NCBI GenBank assembly: GCA_041071465.1
Contig: CP163498.1
Location: 3,118,001-3,182,000 of the forward strand
Direction: 5' to 3'
Length of the DNA stretch: 64,000 bases
Source of the DNA: Pseudomonas putida
GTDB lineage: Bacteria; Pseudomonadota; Gammaproteobacteria; Pseudomonadales; Pseudomonadaceae
Both the position numbers and the translations under genes were made by a program. The notes under the pieces were generated by a model, which searched no databases, was not told where the DNA came from, and saw only the letters and a list, made by a program, of their open reading frames with translations. Shown piece after piece: positions 42,600 to 51,167 of the stretch (position 1 is the first letter of the stretch; each line of letters opens with the position of its first letter).

Positions 42600-43712
42600 T
42601 TAATGGTGAGGTTGTCGCCGCGCCCGTGCCTTCAGGTACTCGCGCACTTCCACTGCATCCCCGGCAAACTCGATGCGCTCGGCCTTCGCCGCACGCTGGT
42701 AGGCATACATCGGGTCGTAGTACTCGTTCAGCAAACCTTCGATCCAGCCCCGGTGCAGGTCCACTGCACCGCTGCGCTGCTGTTCTTCCAAGGCCAGGCG
42801 CAGGATCTCCGACAGCCGCTGATAACGTTCGCCACCCAAGCGCTTGTAGATGTTGGCCATGCTTTGCAGCATGCGCTCGGCGAACAAGCGGCGGCCATCT
42901 TCCTCGCCATGCACGGCGATAAACTCGGCACTTAGGTTGACCACGTAGTCGCGCAAGATGCGCTCAACGCGGTTGGCAAAGCTGTCCTCAAGCCACACCA
43001 GCGGGTATTGCTGCATGCCTTGGTACAACTCCAGCGGCACAGTGCAACTGCCGACGATGCGGCCTTCATCTTCCAGCACGAACTGCTCGCAGCCGCGGGC
43101 GCGTTTTTTCAGTACATCGATGGCCAGCTGGTTTTCGAAATCGATCTGCGCCGGCTGCGCAGTGGCGCGCTTGCCGAAGCTGGAACCGCGATGGTTGGCG
43201 TGGCCTTCCAAGTCGAGCACGTTGTCCAACTGGTGCAATACATCGGTCTTGCCGGTACCCGTCAGGCCGCCCAGCAATACGAAATCGCATTGCGCCACTG
43301 CCTGTTGGGTGGTCTCCAGCAAGAAGGTGCGCATGGCCTTGTAGCCACCTTTGACACGGGGGTACTGAATGCCCGCCTCATCGCGTAGCCAACCTTGCAC
43401 GATCTGCGATCGCAGGCCACCACGGAAACAGTACAGGTAACCTTGCGGGTTGGCCTGGGTGAACGCCACCCAGGCGTCCATGCGTGCCTGTTTGGTGGTG
43501 CCGCTGACCAGCTGGTGGCCAAGGGCGATGGCGGCGGCCTGGCCCTGCTGTTTGTAGCAGGTGCCGACCTTTTGCCGCTCCTGGTCGTTCATCAGCGGCA
43601 GGTTGACGACACCGGGGAAGGCGCCCTTGGCGAATTCGACGGGGGCACGCATGTCCATCATCGGCACGTCGTCGAGGAATAGCTGACGGAAGTCGGTGCA
43701 GTCGGGGCGCAT
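42600..43712 (-). CDS. mnmH: tRNA 2-selenouridine synthase
   Basis: A 370-residue enzyme (also called SelU/YbbB) that replaces sulfur by selenium in the 2-thiouridine of tRNA wobble positions, using selenophosphate made by SelD. A rhodanese domain occupies residues 1-130 with the catalytic Cys95 in [13 protein letters not shown]-loop domain follows, with GGLTGTGKT at 148-156. Length matches E. coli SelU (364). The start shares a base with the selD stop, so the two are co-translated. A GTG/ATG in other frames further upstream overlaps selD and is not used. Confidence 0.96.
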   Translation of the reverse strand: MRPDCTDFRQLFLDDVPMMDMRAPVEFAKGAFPGVVNLPLMNDQERQKVGTCYKQQGQAAAIALGHQLVSGTTKQARMDAWVAFTQANPQGYLYCFRGGLRSQIVQGWLRDEAGIQYPRVKGGYKAMRTFLLETTQQAVAQCDFVLLGGLTGTGKTDVLHQLDNVLDLEGHANHRGSSFGKRATAQPAQIDFENQLAIDVLKKRARGCEQFVLEDEGRIVGSCTVPLELYQGMQQYPLVWLEDSFANRVERILRDYVVNLSAEFIAVHGEEDGRRLFAERMLQSMANIYKRLGGERYQRLSEILRLALEEQQRSGAVDLHRGWIEGLLNEYYDPMYAYQRAAKAERIEFAGDAVEVREYLKARARRQPHH

Positions 43713-44746
43713 CAGATCACCTCGACCGCGTGGCTCTGTCGCTCGACCAGCTTGCCGATCGGCGACAACTGCAGGCCCAGTTCGGCGGCCACGGCAAGGA
43801 ACTCGGCTTCGCCCTTCGGGGTAACGGCCACCAACAGGCCACCGCTGGTTTGCGGGTCGCACAGCAGGTGCTTCTGCTCGTCGCTGAGGGCGCCGATCTT
43901 GTGCCCGTAACTGTCGTAATTGCGCAGGGTTCCGCCGGGGATGCAGCCTTCGGCCAGGTAGTGCTCGACGCTGGGTAGACGCGGCACGGCGGTGTAGTCC
44001 AGGTGTGCGGTGAGGCCACTGCCTTCGGCCAGTTCCACCAGGTGGCCGAGCAGGCCGAAACCGGTGACGTCGGTCATGGCCTTGACCCCGTCGAGCTTGC
44101 CGAAGCGGCTGCCGGGGGTGTTGAGGGTGCACATCCAGTCGCGGGCCAGGCCCTGGTCCTGCGCGCGCAGCTTGGCCTTTTTCTCGGCGGTGGTGAGGAT
44201 GCCGATGCCCAGCGGTTTGGTCAGGTACAGCTGGCAGCCGGCGCTGGCGGTGTCGTTGCGCTTGAGATGGCGCTTGCTGACCACACCGGTGACGGCCAGG
44301 CCGAAGATGGGCTCAGGGGCGTCGATGGAGTGGCCGCCGGCCAGCGGGATACCGGCTTCGGCACATACCGCTCGGCCGCCGCGGATCACTTCGCGCGCCA
44401 CTTCCGGTGGCAGCACGTTGACCGGCCAGCCAAGGATGGCGATGGCCATCAACGGGTCGCCGCCCATGGCGTAGATGTCGCTGATGGCGTTGGTGGCGGC
44501 GATGCGGCCGAAGTCGTACGGGTCATCGACGATCGGCATGAAGAAGTCGGTGGTCGAGACCACGCCGCGCTCGTCGTCCAGCGCGTACACGGCCGCGTCG
44601 TCGCGCGAGGCGTTGCCAACCCACAGGTTCGGGTCCAGGGCCTGGGCACCGCTTTCGGCGAGGATCACGTCCAGCACCTTGGGGGAGATCTTGCAGCCAC
44701 AGCCGGCACCGTGGCTGTACTGGGTCAGGCGAATCGGCTCGCTCAT
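43712..44746 (-). CDS. selD: Selenide, water dikinase (selenophosphate synthetase)
   Basis: A 344-residue enzyme making selenophosphate from selenide and ATP, the selenium donor for MnmH and for selenocysteine synthesis. The N-terminal glycine-rich loop is [13 protein letters not shown] with Cys16, Cys18 and Lys19; the redox position is Cys, not Sec. Metal-binding [22 protein letters not shown] and [10 protein letters not shown] follow, and the C-terminal AIRS domain carries [11 protein letters not shown] and DPQTSGGLL. First gene of a selD-mnmH operon, divergent from a PhnCDE-like importer that may supply selenium. Confidence 0.97.
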   Translation of the reverse strand: MSEPIRLTQYSHGAGCGCKISPKVLDVILAESGAQALDPNLWVGNASRDDAAVYALDDERGVVSTTDFFMPIVDDPYDFGRIAATNAISDIYAMGGDPLMAIAILGWPVNVLPPEVAREVIRGGRAVCAEAGIPLAGGHSIDAPEPIFGLAVTGVVSKRHLKRNDTASAGCQLYLTKPLGIGILTTAEKKAKLRAQDQGLARDWMCTLNTPGSRFGKLDGVKAMTDVTGFGLLGHLVELAEGSGLTAHLDYTAVPRLPSVEHYLAEGCIPGGTLRNYDSYGHKIGALSDEQKHLLCDPQTSGGLLVAVTPKGEAEFLAVAAELGLQLSPIGKLVERQSHAVEVI

Positions 44747-44811
44747 ACGTACCTCAGCAGGTCAAATTGTTGCGCGATTGTAGCAAAGCTGGCCTTTGGG
44801 CCTTTGCCTCT

Positions 44812-44854
44812 TATAATTCCCACTGTCGGCGGACTTGTCGGCGGATTTGTTGGC
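44812..44854 (+). promoter_or_regulatory. Putative -10 and short tandem repeats between selD and the importer
   Basis: The 138-bp divergent gap has TATAAT at 44812-44817 for the importer, without a good -35. Directly after it, TGTCGGCGGA occurs at 44824 and 44836, and a third partial copy TGTTGGC at 44848, giving a 12-bp period in the expected 5' leader. These repeats may bind a regulator. Confidence 0.4.
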
Positions 44855-44884
44855 ATCGTCCCGTTATTGAACCGGAGAACACCC

Positions 44885-45739
44885 ATGCTCAAACGCCCCC
44901 TGGCGCTCGCCGCCGGCCTTGTGTTGTCTTGCTGCGCCGTTGTCGTTCAGGCCGCTGAAACCTTGCGGGTCAGCGCCATCCCCGACGAAGCACCGACCGA
45001 ACTGCAGCGCAAGTTCAAGCCCTTGGGCGAATACCTGGCCAAGCAGTTGGGCATGGACGTGAAGTTCGTACCGGTGGCCGATTACCCGGCGGTGGTCGAG
45101 TCGCTGGCCGCGGACCGCCTCGACCTGGCCTGGCTGGGCGGCTTCACGTTCGTCCAGGTGCACTTGAAGGACCCAACCGCCACACCGCTGGTGCAGCGTG
45201 AACAGGACGCGCAGTTCACCTCCAAGTTCATCACTGCCAACCCCGACGTGAAAAGCCTGGCGGACCTTAAGGGCAAGTCGTTTGCTTTTGGTTCCATTTC
45301 GTCCACGTCGGGCAGCCTGATGCCGCGTTACTTCATGCTCAAGCAAGACAACATCAAGCCTGAAGAGTACTTCAGCCGCGTTGCCTATTCCGGCGCCCAT
45401 GACGCCACCGTGGCCTGGGTACAGGCTGGCAAGGTCGATGGTGGCGTGCTCAACGCCAGTGTGTGGCAGAAGCTGGTGGATGCAGGCAAGGTCGATACCA
45501 GCAAGGTGAAAGTGTTCGCCACCACCCCGACCTACTTCGACTACAACTGGACCGTGCGCGGCAACATGGACCCGGCGTTGAAAGAGAAGATCAAGCAAGC
45601 CTTCCTTGGCCTTGACCCGGCCAACCCGGAGCACAAGGCGATCCTCGACCTGCAGGCCGCCAGCCGCTTCATCGAAACCAAGCCTGAGAACTACGTGGGC
45701 ACCGAACAAGCCGCACGCGAGGCCGGCCTGCTCAAGTGA
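44885..45739 (+). CDS. PhnD-like ABC transporter periplasmic binding protein, probably for a selenium oxyanion
   Basis: A 284-residue periplasmic substrate-binding protein of the phosphonate/phosphite (PhnD) class. The signal peptide is residues 1-23 (ending VVQA). The family core includes RVSAIPDEAPTELQRKFKPLGEYL, VESLAADRLDLAWLGGFTFVQ, SLADLKGKSFAFGSISSTSGSLMPRYFM and AVLNAS-like GGVLNASVW. The ATG at 44885 follows CCGGAGAACACC. Divergent from selD-mnmH and first of a four-gene importer operon. Public annotation pipelines are recalled to name such selD-linked proteins putative selenate-binding proteins; this is inference from neighbourhood, and phosphonate or phosphite remains possible. No phosphonate-degrading gene is nearby. 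Confidence 0.85.
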   Translation: MLKRPLALAAGLVLSCCAVVVQAAETLRVSAIPDEAPTELQRKFKPLGEYLAKQLGMDVKFVPVADYPAVVESLAADRLDLAWLGGFTFVQVHLKDPTATPLVQREQDAQFTSKFITANPDVKSLADLKGKSFAFGSISSTSGSLMPRYFMLKQDNIKPEEYFSRVAYSGAHDATVAWVQAGKVDGGVLNASVWQKLVDAGKVDTSKVKVFATTPTYFDYNWTVRGNMDPALKEKIKQAFLGLDPANPEHKAILDLQAASRFIETKPENYVGTEQAAREAGLLK

Positions 45740-46545
45740 CCGCTTCGAACGTGGCAATCCATCTGCACGCTGCCAGCCTGCGCCATGGCCAGGTACGTGC
45801 GCTTGAAACGATCAGCCTGCGCATCGGGCAGGGTGAACGCATCGCCATCATCGGGCCGTCGGGGGCGGGCAAGTCCAGCTTGCTGCATGTGATGGCCACG
45901 GCCATCCAGCCCAGCGGCGGGCGCCTGGAACTGCTCGGTGAGCAGCCTTGGGCGTTGTCGGCAAGGGCTCGTCAGCGCCTGCGCGCGCGGGTTGGCCTGG
46001 TGCATCAGGCGCCGCCTTTGCCGCCGCGTCAGCGGGTGGTGACAGCGGTGTTGGCTGGCCGCCTGGGGCAGTGGGGTGTGCTGCGCGGTTTGCTTAACCT
46101 GCTATACCCCAGCGATGTGCCGGGTGCGCGCCAGGTGTTGGCCGAGCTGGGCCTGGCCGACAAGCTGTTCGTGCAGTGTGGGCAATTGTCGGGTGGCCAG
46201 TTGCAACGGGTGGGCATTGCCCGCGCGTTGTATCAGCGGCCGCAGGTGTTGTTGACCGACGAGCCGGTGTCGGCCATGGACCCGGTGCTGGCCGATCACA
46301 GCCTGGCCTTGCTCAATCGCCATGCCCAGGCTAACGGCGTGACCCTGGTGGCAAGCCTGCATGCCGTCGAGTTGGCGCTGGCGCATTTCCCGCGGGTGAT
46401 CGGTATTCGTGAAGGTCAGGTGGTATTCGACTGCCCGGCCCAAGCGGTTACCGAGCACATGCTCGATGCACTGTACGCCAACGAACAACTGGCTTCGCCA
46501 CCAACCCAGGGGCCTACCCTGACCGTGCAGATCCCGAGATGTTGA
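45736..46545 (+). CDS. ABC transporter ATPase (PhnC-like) of the selD-linked importer
   Basis: A 269-residue ATPase energising import. Walker A is GPSGAGKS (40-47), the Q-loop lies at VHQAPPLP (89-96), the ABC signature LSGGQLQRV is at 151-159 and Walker B VLLTDEPVSAMDP at 171-183. The GTG start at 45736 overlaps the stop of the binding-protein gene (GTGA), and the end overlaps the first permease by 7 bp, so all parts are translationally linked. PhnC-type by similarity and context. Confidence 0.93.
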   Translation: MTASNVAIHLHAASLRHGQVRALETISLRIGQGERIAIIGPSGAGKSSLLHVMATAIQPSGGRLELLGEQPWALSARARQRLRARVGLVHQAPPLPPRQRVVTAVLAGRLGQWGVLRGLLNLLYPSDVPGARQVLAELGLADKLFVQCGQLSGGQLQRVGIARALYQRPQVLLTDEPVSAMDPVLADHSLALLNRHAQANGVTLVASLHAVELALAHFPRVIGIREGQVVFDCPAQAVTEHMLDALYANEQLASPPTQGPTLTVQIPRC

Positions 46546-47366
46546 GGGCCGACGCCCGCGACCCGGCATCGTTGCCACGGTTGCTGCTGGCCTTGCTGGC
46601 CGTGGCGGTGCTATGGCCGGGTATCCAGTTGAGCGAACTGAACCCTTGGGTGCTGTTGCAGGCGGACAACCGTCAGCAGATCGCCAGTTTCACTAGCGCC
46701 TTCTGGCCGCCGGCACATGATGCTGATTTTATCGCGCTGTTGTATGAAGCCACGCTGCAGACCCTGGCCGTGGCCACCGCTGGCATGGCGTTGGCGTTGC
46801 TGCTTGCAGTCCCGACAGGGCTGCTGGCCAGCCGCGCCTTGTCGTTGCGCGCCGCCTCTCGTGGAGGTCGCGCTGGGTTGTGGTCGCGGCTGCTGCGCCT
46901 GCCGGTGCGCGGGTTGTTGATTTTCCTGCGTAGCGTGCCGGAAATTGTCTGGGCGCTGTTGTTCGTACGGGCCGTGGGGCTGGGGCCGACGGCGGGTGTT
47001 CTGGCGATCGCCATCACCTATAGCGGCATGCTCGGCAAGGTTTACGCCGAGATTTTCGAATCGGTGGACCAGCGTCCGGCCCACGCGTTGTTGCAGGCGG
47101 GCAGTGGCCGGCTGGCGGCGTTTCTATACGGCATCCTGCCCAATGCCGCTTCCGAAGTTGTGTCGTACACCGTGTACCGCTGGGAATGCGCGGTGCGGGC
47201 TTCGGTGGTGATGGGCTTTGTCGGCGCTGGCGGCCTGGGGCAGCAGATCGACCTGTCGATGCGCATGTTCGCGGGTGCGGAGGTAGCCAGCATGCTGCTG
47301 ACGTTCCTGCTGTTGGTGATTCTGGCCGACCTGCTGAGCCGCCTGTTGCGCTGGAGGCTGGCATGA
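46539..47366 (+). CDS. ABC transporter permease (PhnE-like), first copy
   Basis: A 275-residue inner-membrane permease with about six helices. The BPD permease pattern appears as EATLQTLAVATAGMALALLLAVPTG at the start of the domain, and the coupling loop EIFESVDQRPAHALLQAGSGRLAAFLYGILPNAASEVV ends in the EAA-type motif. The phrase MGFVGAGGLGQQIDLSM is typical of PhnE. Starts inside the ATPase gene and ends with ATGA shared with the second permease. Confidence 0.93.
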   Translation: MLRADARDPASLPRLLLALLAVAVLWPGIQLSELNPWVLLQADNRQQIASFTSAFWPPAHDADFIALLYEATLQTLAVATAGMALALLLAVPTGLLASRALSLRAASRGGRAGLWSRLLRLPVRGLLIFLRSVPEIVWALLFVRAVGLGPTAGVLAIAITYSGMLGKVYAEIFESVDQRPAHALLQAGSGRLAAFLYGILPNAASEVVSYTVYRWECAVRASVVMGFVGAGGLGQQIDLSMRMFAGAEVASMLLTFLLLVILADLLSRLLRWRLA

Positions 47367-48129
47367 ACCGGGTGATCAACCTGTTGCTGCTGGCTGCAAT
47401 CGTGGCGTCGGTGGTGGCTTCGTTCACTTACCTGGAGCTGGACCTGCAAGCCCTGGTCGGCAACGGCGGGCTGGGGCAGATGGGCGAATACGCCGGGCGT
47501 TTTCTGCACCCGGACCTGTCTGCCGGGCACCTGAAGGCAGTATGGCGTGGGCGCTGGAGACACTGGCCATGTCTGGCCTGGGCACCTTGTTGGCGATGGT
47601 ATTGGGGATGTTGCTGGCGCTGCCGGCGGCTGGCCGCTTCGGTTGGCCGTTGCAGGGCGCCGCGCGGTTGCTGCTGAATGCTCTGCGCGCCATTCCAGAG
47701 CTGGTGTGGGCCGCGCTGACGGTATTGGCGGCCGGCCTTGGGCCCAATGCCGGTACCCTGGCTTTGGCGCTGCACACCGCTGGTGTGCTGGGGCGCTTGT
47801 TTGCCGAGGCCTTGGAAAATGCGCCGCCGGAGCCTGCGGCGGCGATCCGCCTGCAGGGCGGTAGCCAGGTGGCGGCGTTCTGCTTTGGTACCTTGCCCAA
47901 CCTGTGGCCGCAGTTGCTGGCCTACAGCTTGTACCGCTGGGAAAACAACATCCGCATGGCCAGCGTGCTGGGGTTTGTCGGTGCCGGTGGGTTGGGGCAG
48001 ATGTTGTACACCACCTTGAGCCTTTTCCAGGAGGCCCAGGCCAGTACGGTGATTATCGGGATGCTGGTGCTGGTGTTGCTGGTGGACGCGTTGAGCGATG
48101 TGCTGCGCCAGCGTTACGTGCGGGCCTGA
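47363..48129 (+). pseudogene. ABC transporter permease (PhnE-like), second copy, frameshifted
   Basis: Partner permease of the same importer. The ATG at 47363 overlaps the previous stop. The frame runs MNRVINLLLLAAIVASVVASF to HLKAVWRG and breaks at GGG (47549-47551). Adding one G restores ALETLAMSGLGTLLAMVLG and the rest to 48129, including the EAA-type loop FAEALENAPPEPAAAIRLQGGSQVAAFCFGTLPNLWPQL and GFVGAGGLGQMLY. The repaired length is about 255 residues, normal for the family. As written the importer would have only one permease. Confidence 0.87.
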
Positions 48130-48143
48130 CCAATAACCGGGCC

Positions 48144-49085
48144 CTAAGCCAGCTCCCCATGCTGCGCCTCCCGCTGCATCGACTCCAGGTTGCGCTCGAT
48201 CGTTTCGCAAATGGTGTCCATCTGAATCTGGTGCTCACTGAACCTGAACGGGCTCTGCAAATCAGTCCCGATCCGCTCGATAGCCAGCAGCATGAAGCCA
48301 ACTACCGTCGACGCCAGGGGGGTGAACCAGCCCAGCGACTCCACGAGCCCTACCGGCACGATCAAGCAGAACAGGGTGATGAAAAGCCGTGGGAAATACA
48401 CATAGGGGTAGGGCAGCGGTGTGTTGGCAATCCGCTCCATGCCGCCCTGGGCATTGGACAGGTCCACCAGGGTCGATTCCAGCCGGGCCAGGCGGATGCT
48501 GTCCAGCCGCCCGGCCTGGTATTCACGCGCCAGCAAGGCCGCCGAGCCGCCGAGGATGTCGTTGGCGAAGTTGTTCGAGCGGTTGCGCCGTTCGAACTCC
48601 CCTGGCGGTATGAAGGCCATCAGTTCGTCCGGGCATTTTTCGCCCTTCAAGTGCGCCGCCAGGCAGTTCACATAAGCGATATGCCGGCGCAGCAGGGTAG
48701 CTTTGACCGGGTTCGGGCCTTCATCCGGGTCATCGATCAGGGTCAATGTCTGCCGGGCGAAGCTGCGCGAACCGTTCACCAACGCCCCCCACAGCGTGCG
48801 GGCTTCCCACCAGCGGTTGTAGGCGCTGCTGTTGCGAAAGCTCACCAGCACCACCAGCGCTGAACCCAGCAAGGTCAACGGGATCAGCGGCAGGGTGAAC
48901 TTGCTGTTGAAGAACAGCATGAAATCGATGGTGACCAGCACATCCCAGATCAACAGCCAGAACAGCGACCAGCCGATGTAGCCGATGGTCTTCACGACCA
49001 GGCGGTACTTGCGAGTGATGATGTCTTTCACGCGGAGGGCCTCGAAACGCAGGGGATGCAGGATCGGACGTCGAGGCGGGGGCAT
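48144..49085 (-). CDS. Bestrophin-family (RFP-TM) membrane channel
   Basis: A 313-residue membrane protein of the bestrophin/UPF0187 family, ion channels in bacteria and animals. Family marks are VLVSFRNSSAYNRWWEARTLWGALVNGSRSFARQ at about 75-110, and the C-terminal PLPYPYVYFPRLFITLFCLIVPVGLV and GTDLQSPFRFSEHQIQMD. Hydrophobic segments lie at about 33-53 and 58-78, with another pair after residue 220. Start chosen at ATG 49085 (MPPPRRPILHPLRFEALRVKD); a TTG at 49118 is in frame but has no better ribosome site. Convergent with the importer operon, 14 bp apart. Confidence 0.9.
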   Translation of the reverse strand: MPPPRRPILHPLRFEALRVKDIITRKYRLVVKTIGYIGWSLFWLLIWDVLVTIDFMLFFNSKFTLPLIPLTLLGSALVVLVSFRNSSAYNRWWEARTLWGALVNGSRSFARQTLTLIDDPDEGPNPVKATLLRRHIAYVNCLAAHLKGEKCPDELMAFIPPGEFERRNRSNNFANDILGGSAALLAREYQAGRLDSIRLARLESTLVDLSNAQGGMERIANTPLPYPYVYFPRLFITLFCLIVPVGLVESLGWFTPLASTVVGFMLLAIERIGTDLQSPFRFSEHQIQMDTICETIERNLESMQREAQHGELA

Positions 49086-49128
49086 GGTTCGGTGCTGTTC
49101 GTCGAGGTGTGTGAGCAAACGTATCTTA

Positions 49129-49608
49129 CTAGCTGAATATTTGTTTCATCTGCACCAATGCCACCCGTGTGCCGTCCCACGCTTGCCGCTGCTCGATGCC
49201 GCACGGCACAAAGCCCAGTTGTGGATAAAGCAGCAAGCCCGCTGTGTTGTGGTTGAAGCAGGACACCCACAGTTCTTGGGCTGCGAATTGCTCCCGAGCC
49301 AGATCGACCATGGCGGTCACCAAGTAGCGTGCTACACCGTGGCCACGGGCGCCAGGTGCCACTACCACGTTGCCCAATGCACATACGCCGCCATGTTCGG
49401 CTTTGTAGAAGTTGGCAAAGGCCAGAATTGCGCCGTTGCCTTCCACCACTGTGGAGCCGCTGCGTTGGGCGACGGCGTCGCTCAACTGTGCGGGAGTGAG
49501 TGGGTAGGTGGCTTTGGGGAACATGTAGAACAGTTCGTCCGGGCTCTGCGGGAAGCCGCAGATGACAGGGATGTCCTCAGGCCGGACAGGGCGGTGGGTC
49601 AGATGCAT
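49129..49608 (-). CDS. GNAT-family N-acetyltransferase
   Basis: A 159-residue acetyltransferase. The acetyl-CoA site reads LGNVVVAPGARGHGVARYLVTAM (V-x-P-x-x-R-G-x-G-x-A motif), and NTAGLLLYPQLGF is the closing motif. Substrate unknown. ATG at 49608 is preferred over upstream in-frame starts because AAGGA lies 7 bases before it. It stands alone between the bestrophin gene and a lipoprotein protease on the same strand. Confidence 0.88.
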   Translation of the reverse strand: MHLTHRPVRPEDIPVICGFPQSPDELFYMFPKATYPLTPAQLSDAVAQRSGSTVVEGNGAILAFANFYKAEHGGVCALGNVVVAPGARGHGVARYLVTAMVDLAREQFAAQELWVSCFNHNTAGLLLYPQLGFVPCGIEQRQAWDGTRVALVQMKQIFS

Positions 49609-49711
49609 GGCAGGTCCTTCGTGCGCTGGCGGGTAGGCCCTATTGGCGGGCAAGCCCACGAACAGGTCATCAGCCTTGCATCATAAGCCGCTTTGCATCG
49701 GCATATTCAAC

Positions 49712-50392
49712 TCAAGGTTTGGCCGCCACCGCCACGTAGCCTTTGACCGAAGCCGGTGCCTGGGGCTTGGCCTTGTGCGCCAGCAGGTACTGATAGCGCC
49801 GCCATTCCTTGTCGATTTCGTTGAACGACATGAATACGCTGATGCGCGCCTTGCCGGCCAGGTCTGGGCGCTTGCCGGCGTCGATCTCGCGGGTGGGAAT
49901 GATGGCGACGTTGATGCCCACCACCTTGCCATCATCGGCGAACACCGGCCCGCCCGACATGCCCTTGGTGATCGGGCCGTCATGCACCGAGTAGAAGACG
50001 CTGCCCGGTGTACCTTCCAGCCGAACCAACGACGGCAGGGCATGGCCCTTGCCCTGCATCGGCATCATCAAACTGTTGAAACCTACCGCCGTCACCGCTT
50101 CCCCCGGCACGTACTGCCGCCACAGCGGCACGCTGCTGGCCTTGTGCTTGAAGAACACCACATCGCCGAGGCCCTCGTGGACCACGTTGCGCAGGAAGGG
50201 GGTGTGTTTGGCGGTTACTGCGTAATCCTCGTTCCACTGGATGGCGCTGGCCATCAGCAACATCGGCAGTGGGGCACCGGAGGTGACCACGAAAGCCTGG
50301 TTGTAGACAGGATCTGAAACGTACGACGTTGGCACTCCATTGCACCCACTGAGCAGCATCATTGCCGCCATGCAGGGCGCGATTGTTTTCAT
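49712..50392 (-). CDS. Lipoprotein with trypsin-like serine protease domain
   Basis: A 226-residue secreted lipoprotein. The lipobox MMLLSGC puts the lipid on Cys17. The rest resembles a short trypsin/V8-type protease: His63 in TAKHTPFL, Asp77 in GDVVFF and Ser146 in KGMSGGPVF, the last a clear protease nucleophile motif. VVGINVAIIPTREI follows as the substrate-binding strand. Target unknown. ATG at 50392 is chosen for the signal peptide; no strong ribosome site is seen, and an in-frame TTG at 50425 is less likely. Confidence 0.8.
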   Translation of the reverse strand: MKTIAPCMAAMMLLSGCNGVPTSYVSDPVYNQAFVVTSGAPLPMLLMASAIQWNEDYAVTAKHTPFLRNVVHEGLGDVVFFKHKASSVPLWRQYVPGEAVTAVGFNSLMMPMQGKGHALPSLVRLEGTPGSVFYSVHDGPITKGMSGGPVFADDGKVVGINVAIIPTREIDAGKRPDLAGKARISVFMSFNEIDKEWRRYQYLLAHKAKPQAPASVKGYVAVAAKP

Positions 50393-50611
50393 GAGACACA
50401 CGGGGGTGGAGAAATGGGAGCGCAACTATGGCTAAGTGCTATTACTCTAACAATACTTTCGGCATATATCCGATGAATGACAGCTTAAGAGCTAATCCTG
50501 TGTGCGACCAATAGATTGCAGGTATGGCTGCAAGCCCTGAAGTCATTGGTGCGGCGTCAAATCCTGATGGCGCTGCGGCCGCTGTGAAGGCGCATTCAAT
50601 GAATAATTGAT

Positions 50612-50630
50612 CTGATAATCGTTATCATTT
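50612..50630 (+). promoter_or_regulatory. Fur box controlling the second sigma locus
   Basis: CTGATAATCGTTATCATTT closely matches the 19-bp Fur consensus of GATAAT-type hexamers. It lies about 34-52 bp before the ECF sigma start, so iron-replete Fur should repress the locus. The rest of the gap from 50426 holds no gene. Confidence 0.85.
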
Positions 50631-50663
50631 AAGGTGCTGTCCTCGCCCGGAGGGATACCCGTG

Positions 50664-51167
50664 ATGAACGACGATCTGAGTCAGGTCTATGTCGAGCACA
50701 ATGGATGGCTCAAGCAATGGCTCTACCGCCGGTTGGGCTGCTCGGCGCAAGCTGCCGACCTGGCACAAGATACCTTCCTGCGTATTCTTCAGGCCCAGCA
50801 GAAGGCCGGCGCCAAGCTGAGCCTGCAGCGCCCCCGCGCCTACCTGGCAACGGTGAGCCGGCGGTTGGTCTACGACCATTTCCGCCGTCAGTCACTGGAA
50901 CGCGCCTACCTGGAGATGCTCGAGCAACTTCCCGAGCTGTTCGCGCTGTCCGCCGAAGAGCAGTGGTCCATGCGCGAAACCCTGCAGCAACTGGACGCAC
51001 TGCTCGACACCTTCAAACCGGTGGTGCGCTCGGTGTTCCTGCTGGTGCAGTTGGAGGGCTTGACCTACATCGAGGTGGCACGCCGCCTGGGCATTGGCGA
51101 GCGCACGGTCAAGCGGCACATGGCCAACGCCCTGCAAGCCTGCATCCTGTTCGAAGAAGACTTCTGA
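50664..51167 (+). CDS. FecI-type ECF sigma factor
   Basis: A 167-residue iron-starvation sigma factor that should transcribe the downstream receptor gene. Region 2 reads VYVEHNGWLKQWLYRRL...AADLAQDTFLRIL, the linker has RPRAYLATVSRRLVYDHFRR, and region 4 is VFLLVQLEGLTYIEVARRLGIGERTVKRHMANAL. ATG at 50664 is used; GTG at 50661 is equally placed for the GGAGGG ribosome site. Preceded by a strong Fur box and followed, with a one-base stop/start overlap, by a FecR-like gene. Confidence 0.93.
   Translation: MNDDLSQVYVEHNGWLKQWLYRRLGCSAQAADLAQDTFLRILQAQQKAGAKLSLQRPRAYLATVSRRLVYDHFRRQSLERAYLEMLEQLPELFALSAEEQWSMRETLQQLDALLDTFKPVVRSVFLLVQLEGLTYIEVARRLGIGERTVKRHMANALQACILFEEDF

Noticed and set aside
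44003..44884. Upstream extension of the PhnD-like gene as one 578-codon open frame
   Set aside because: The extension lies antisense to selD; the real protein begins with a signal peptide at 44885.
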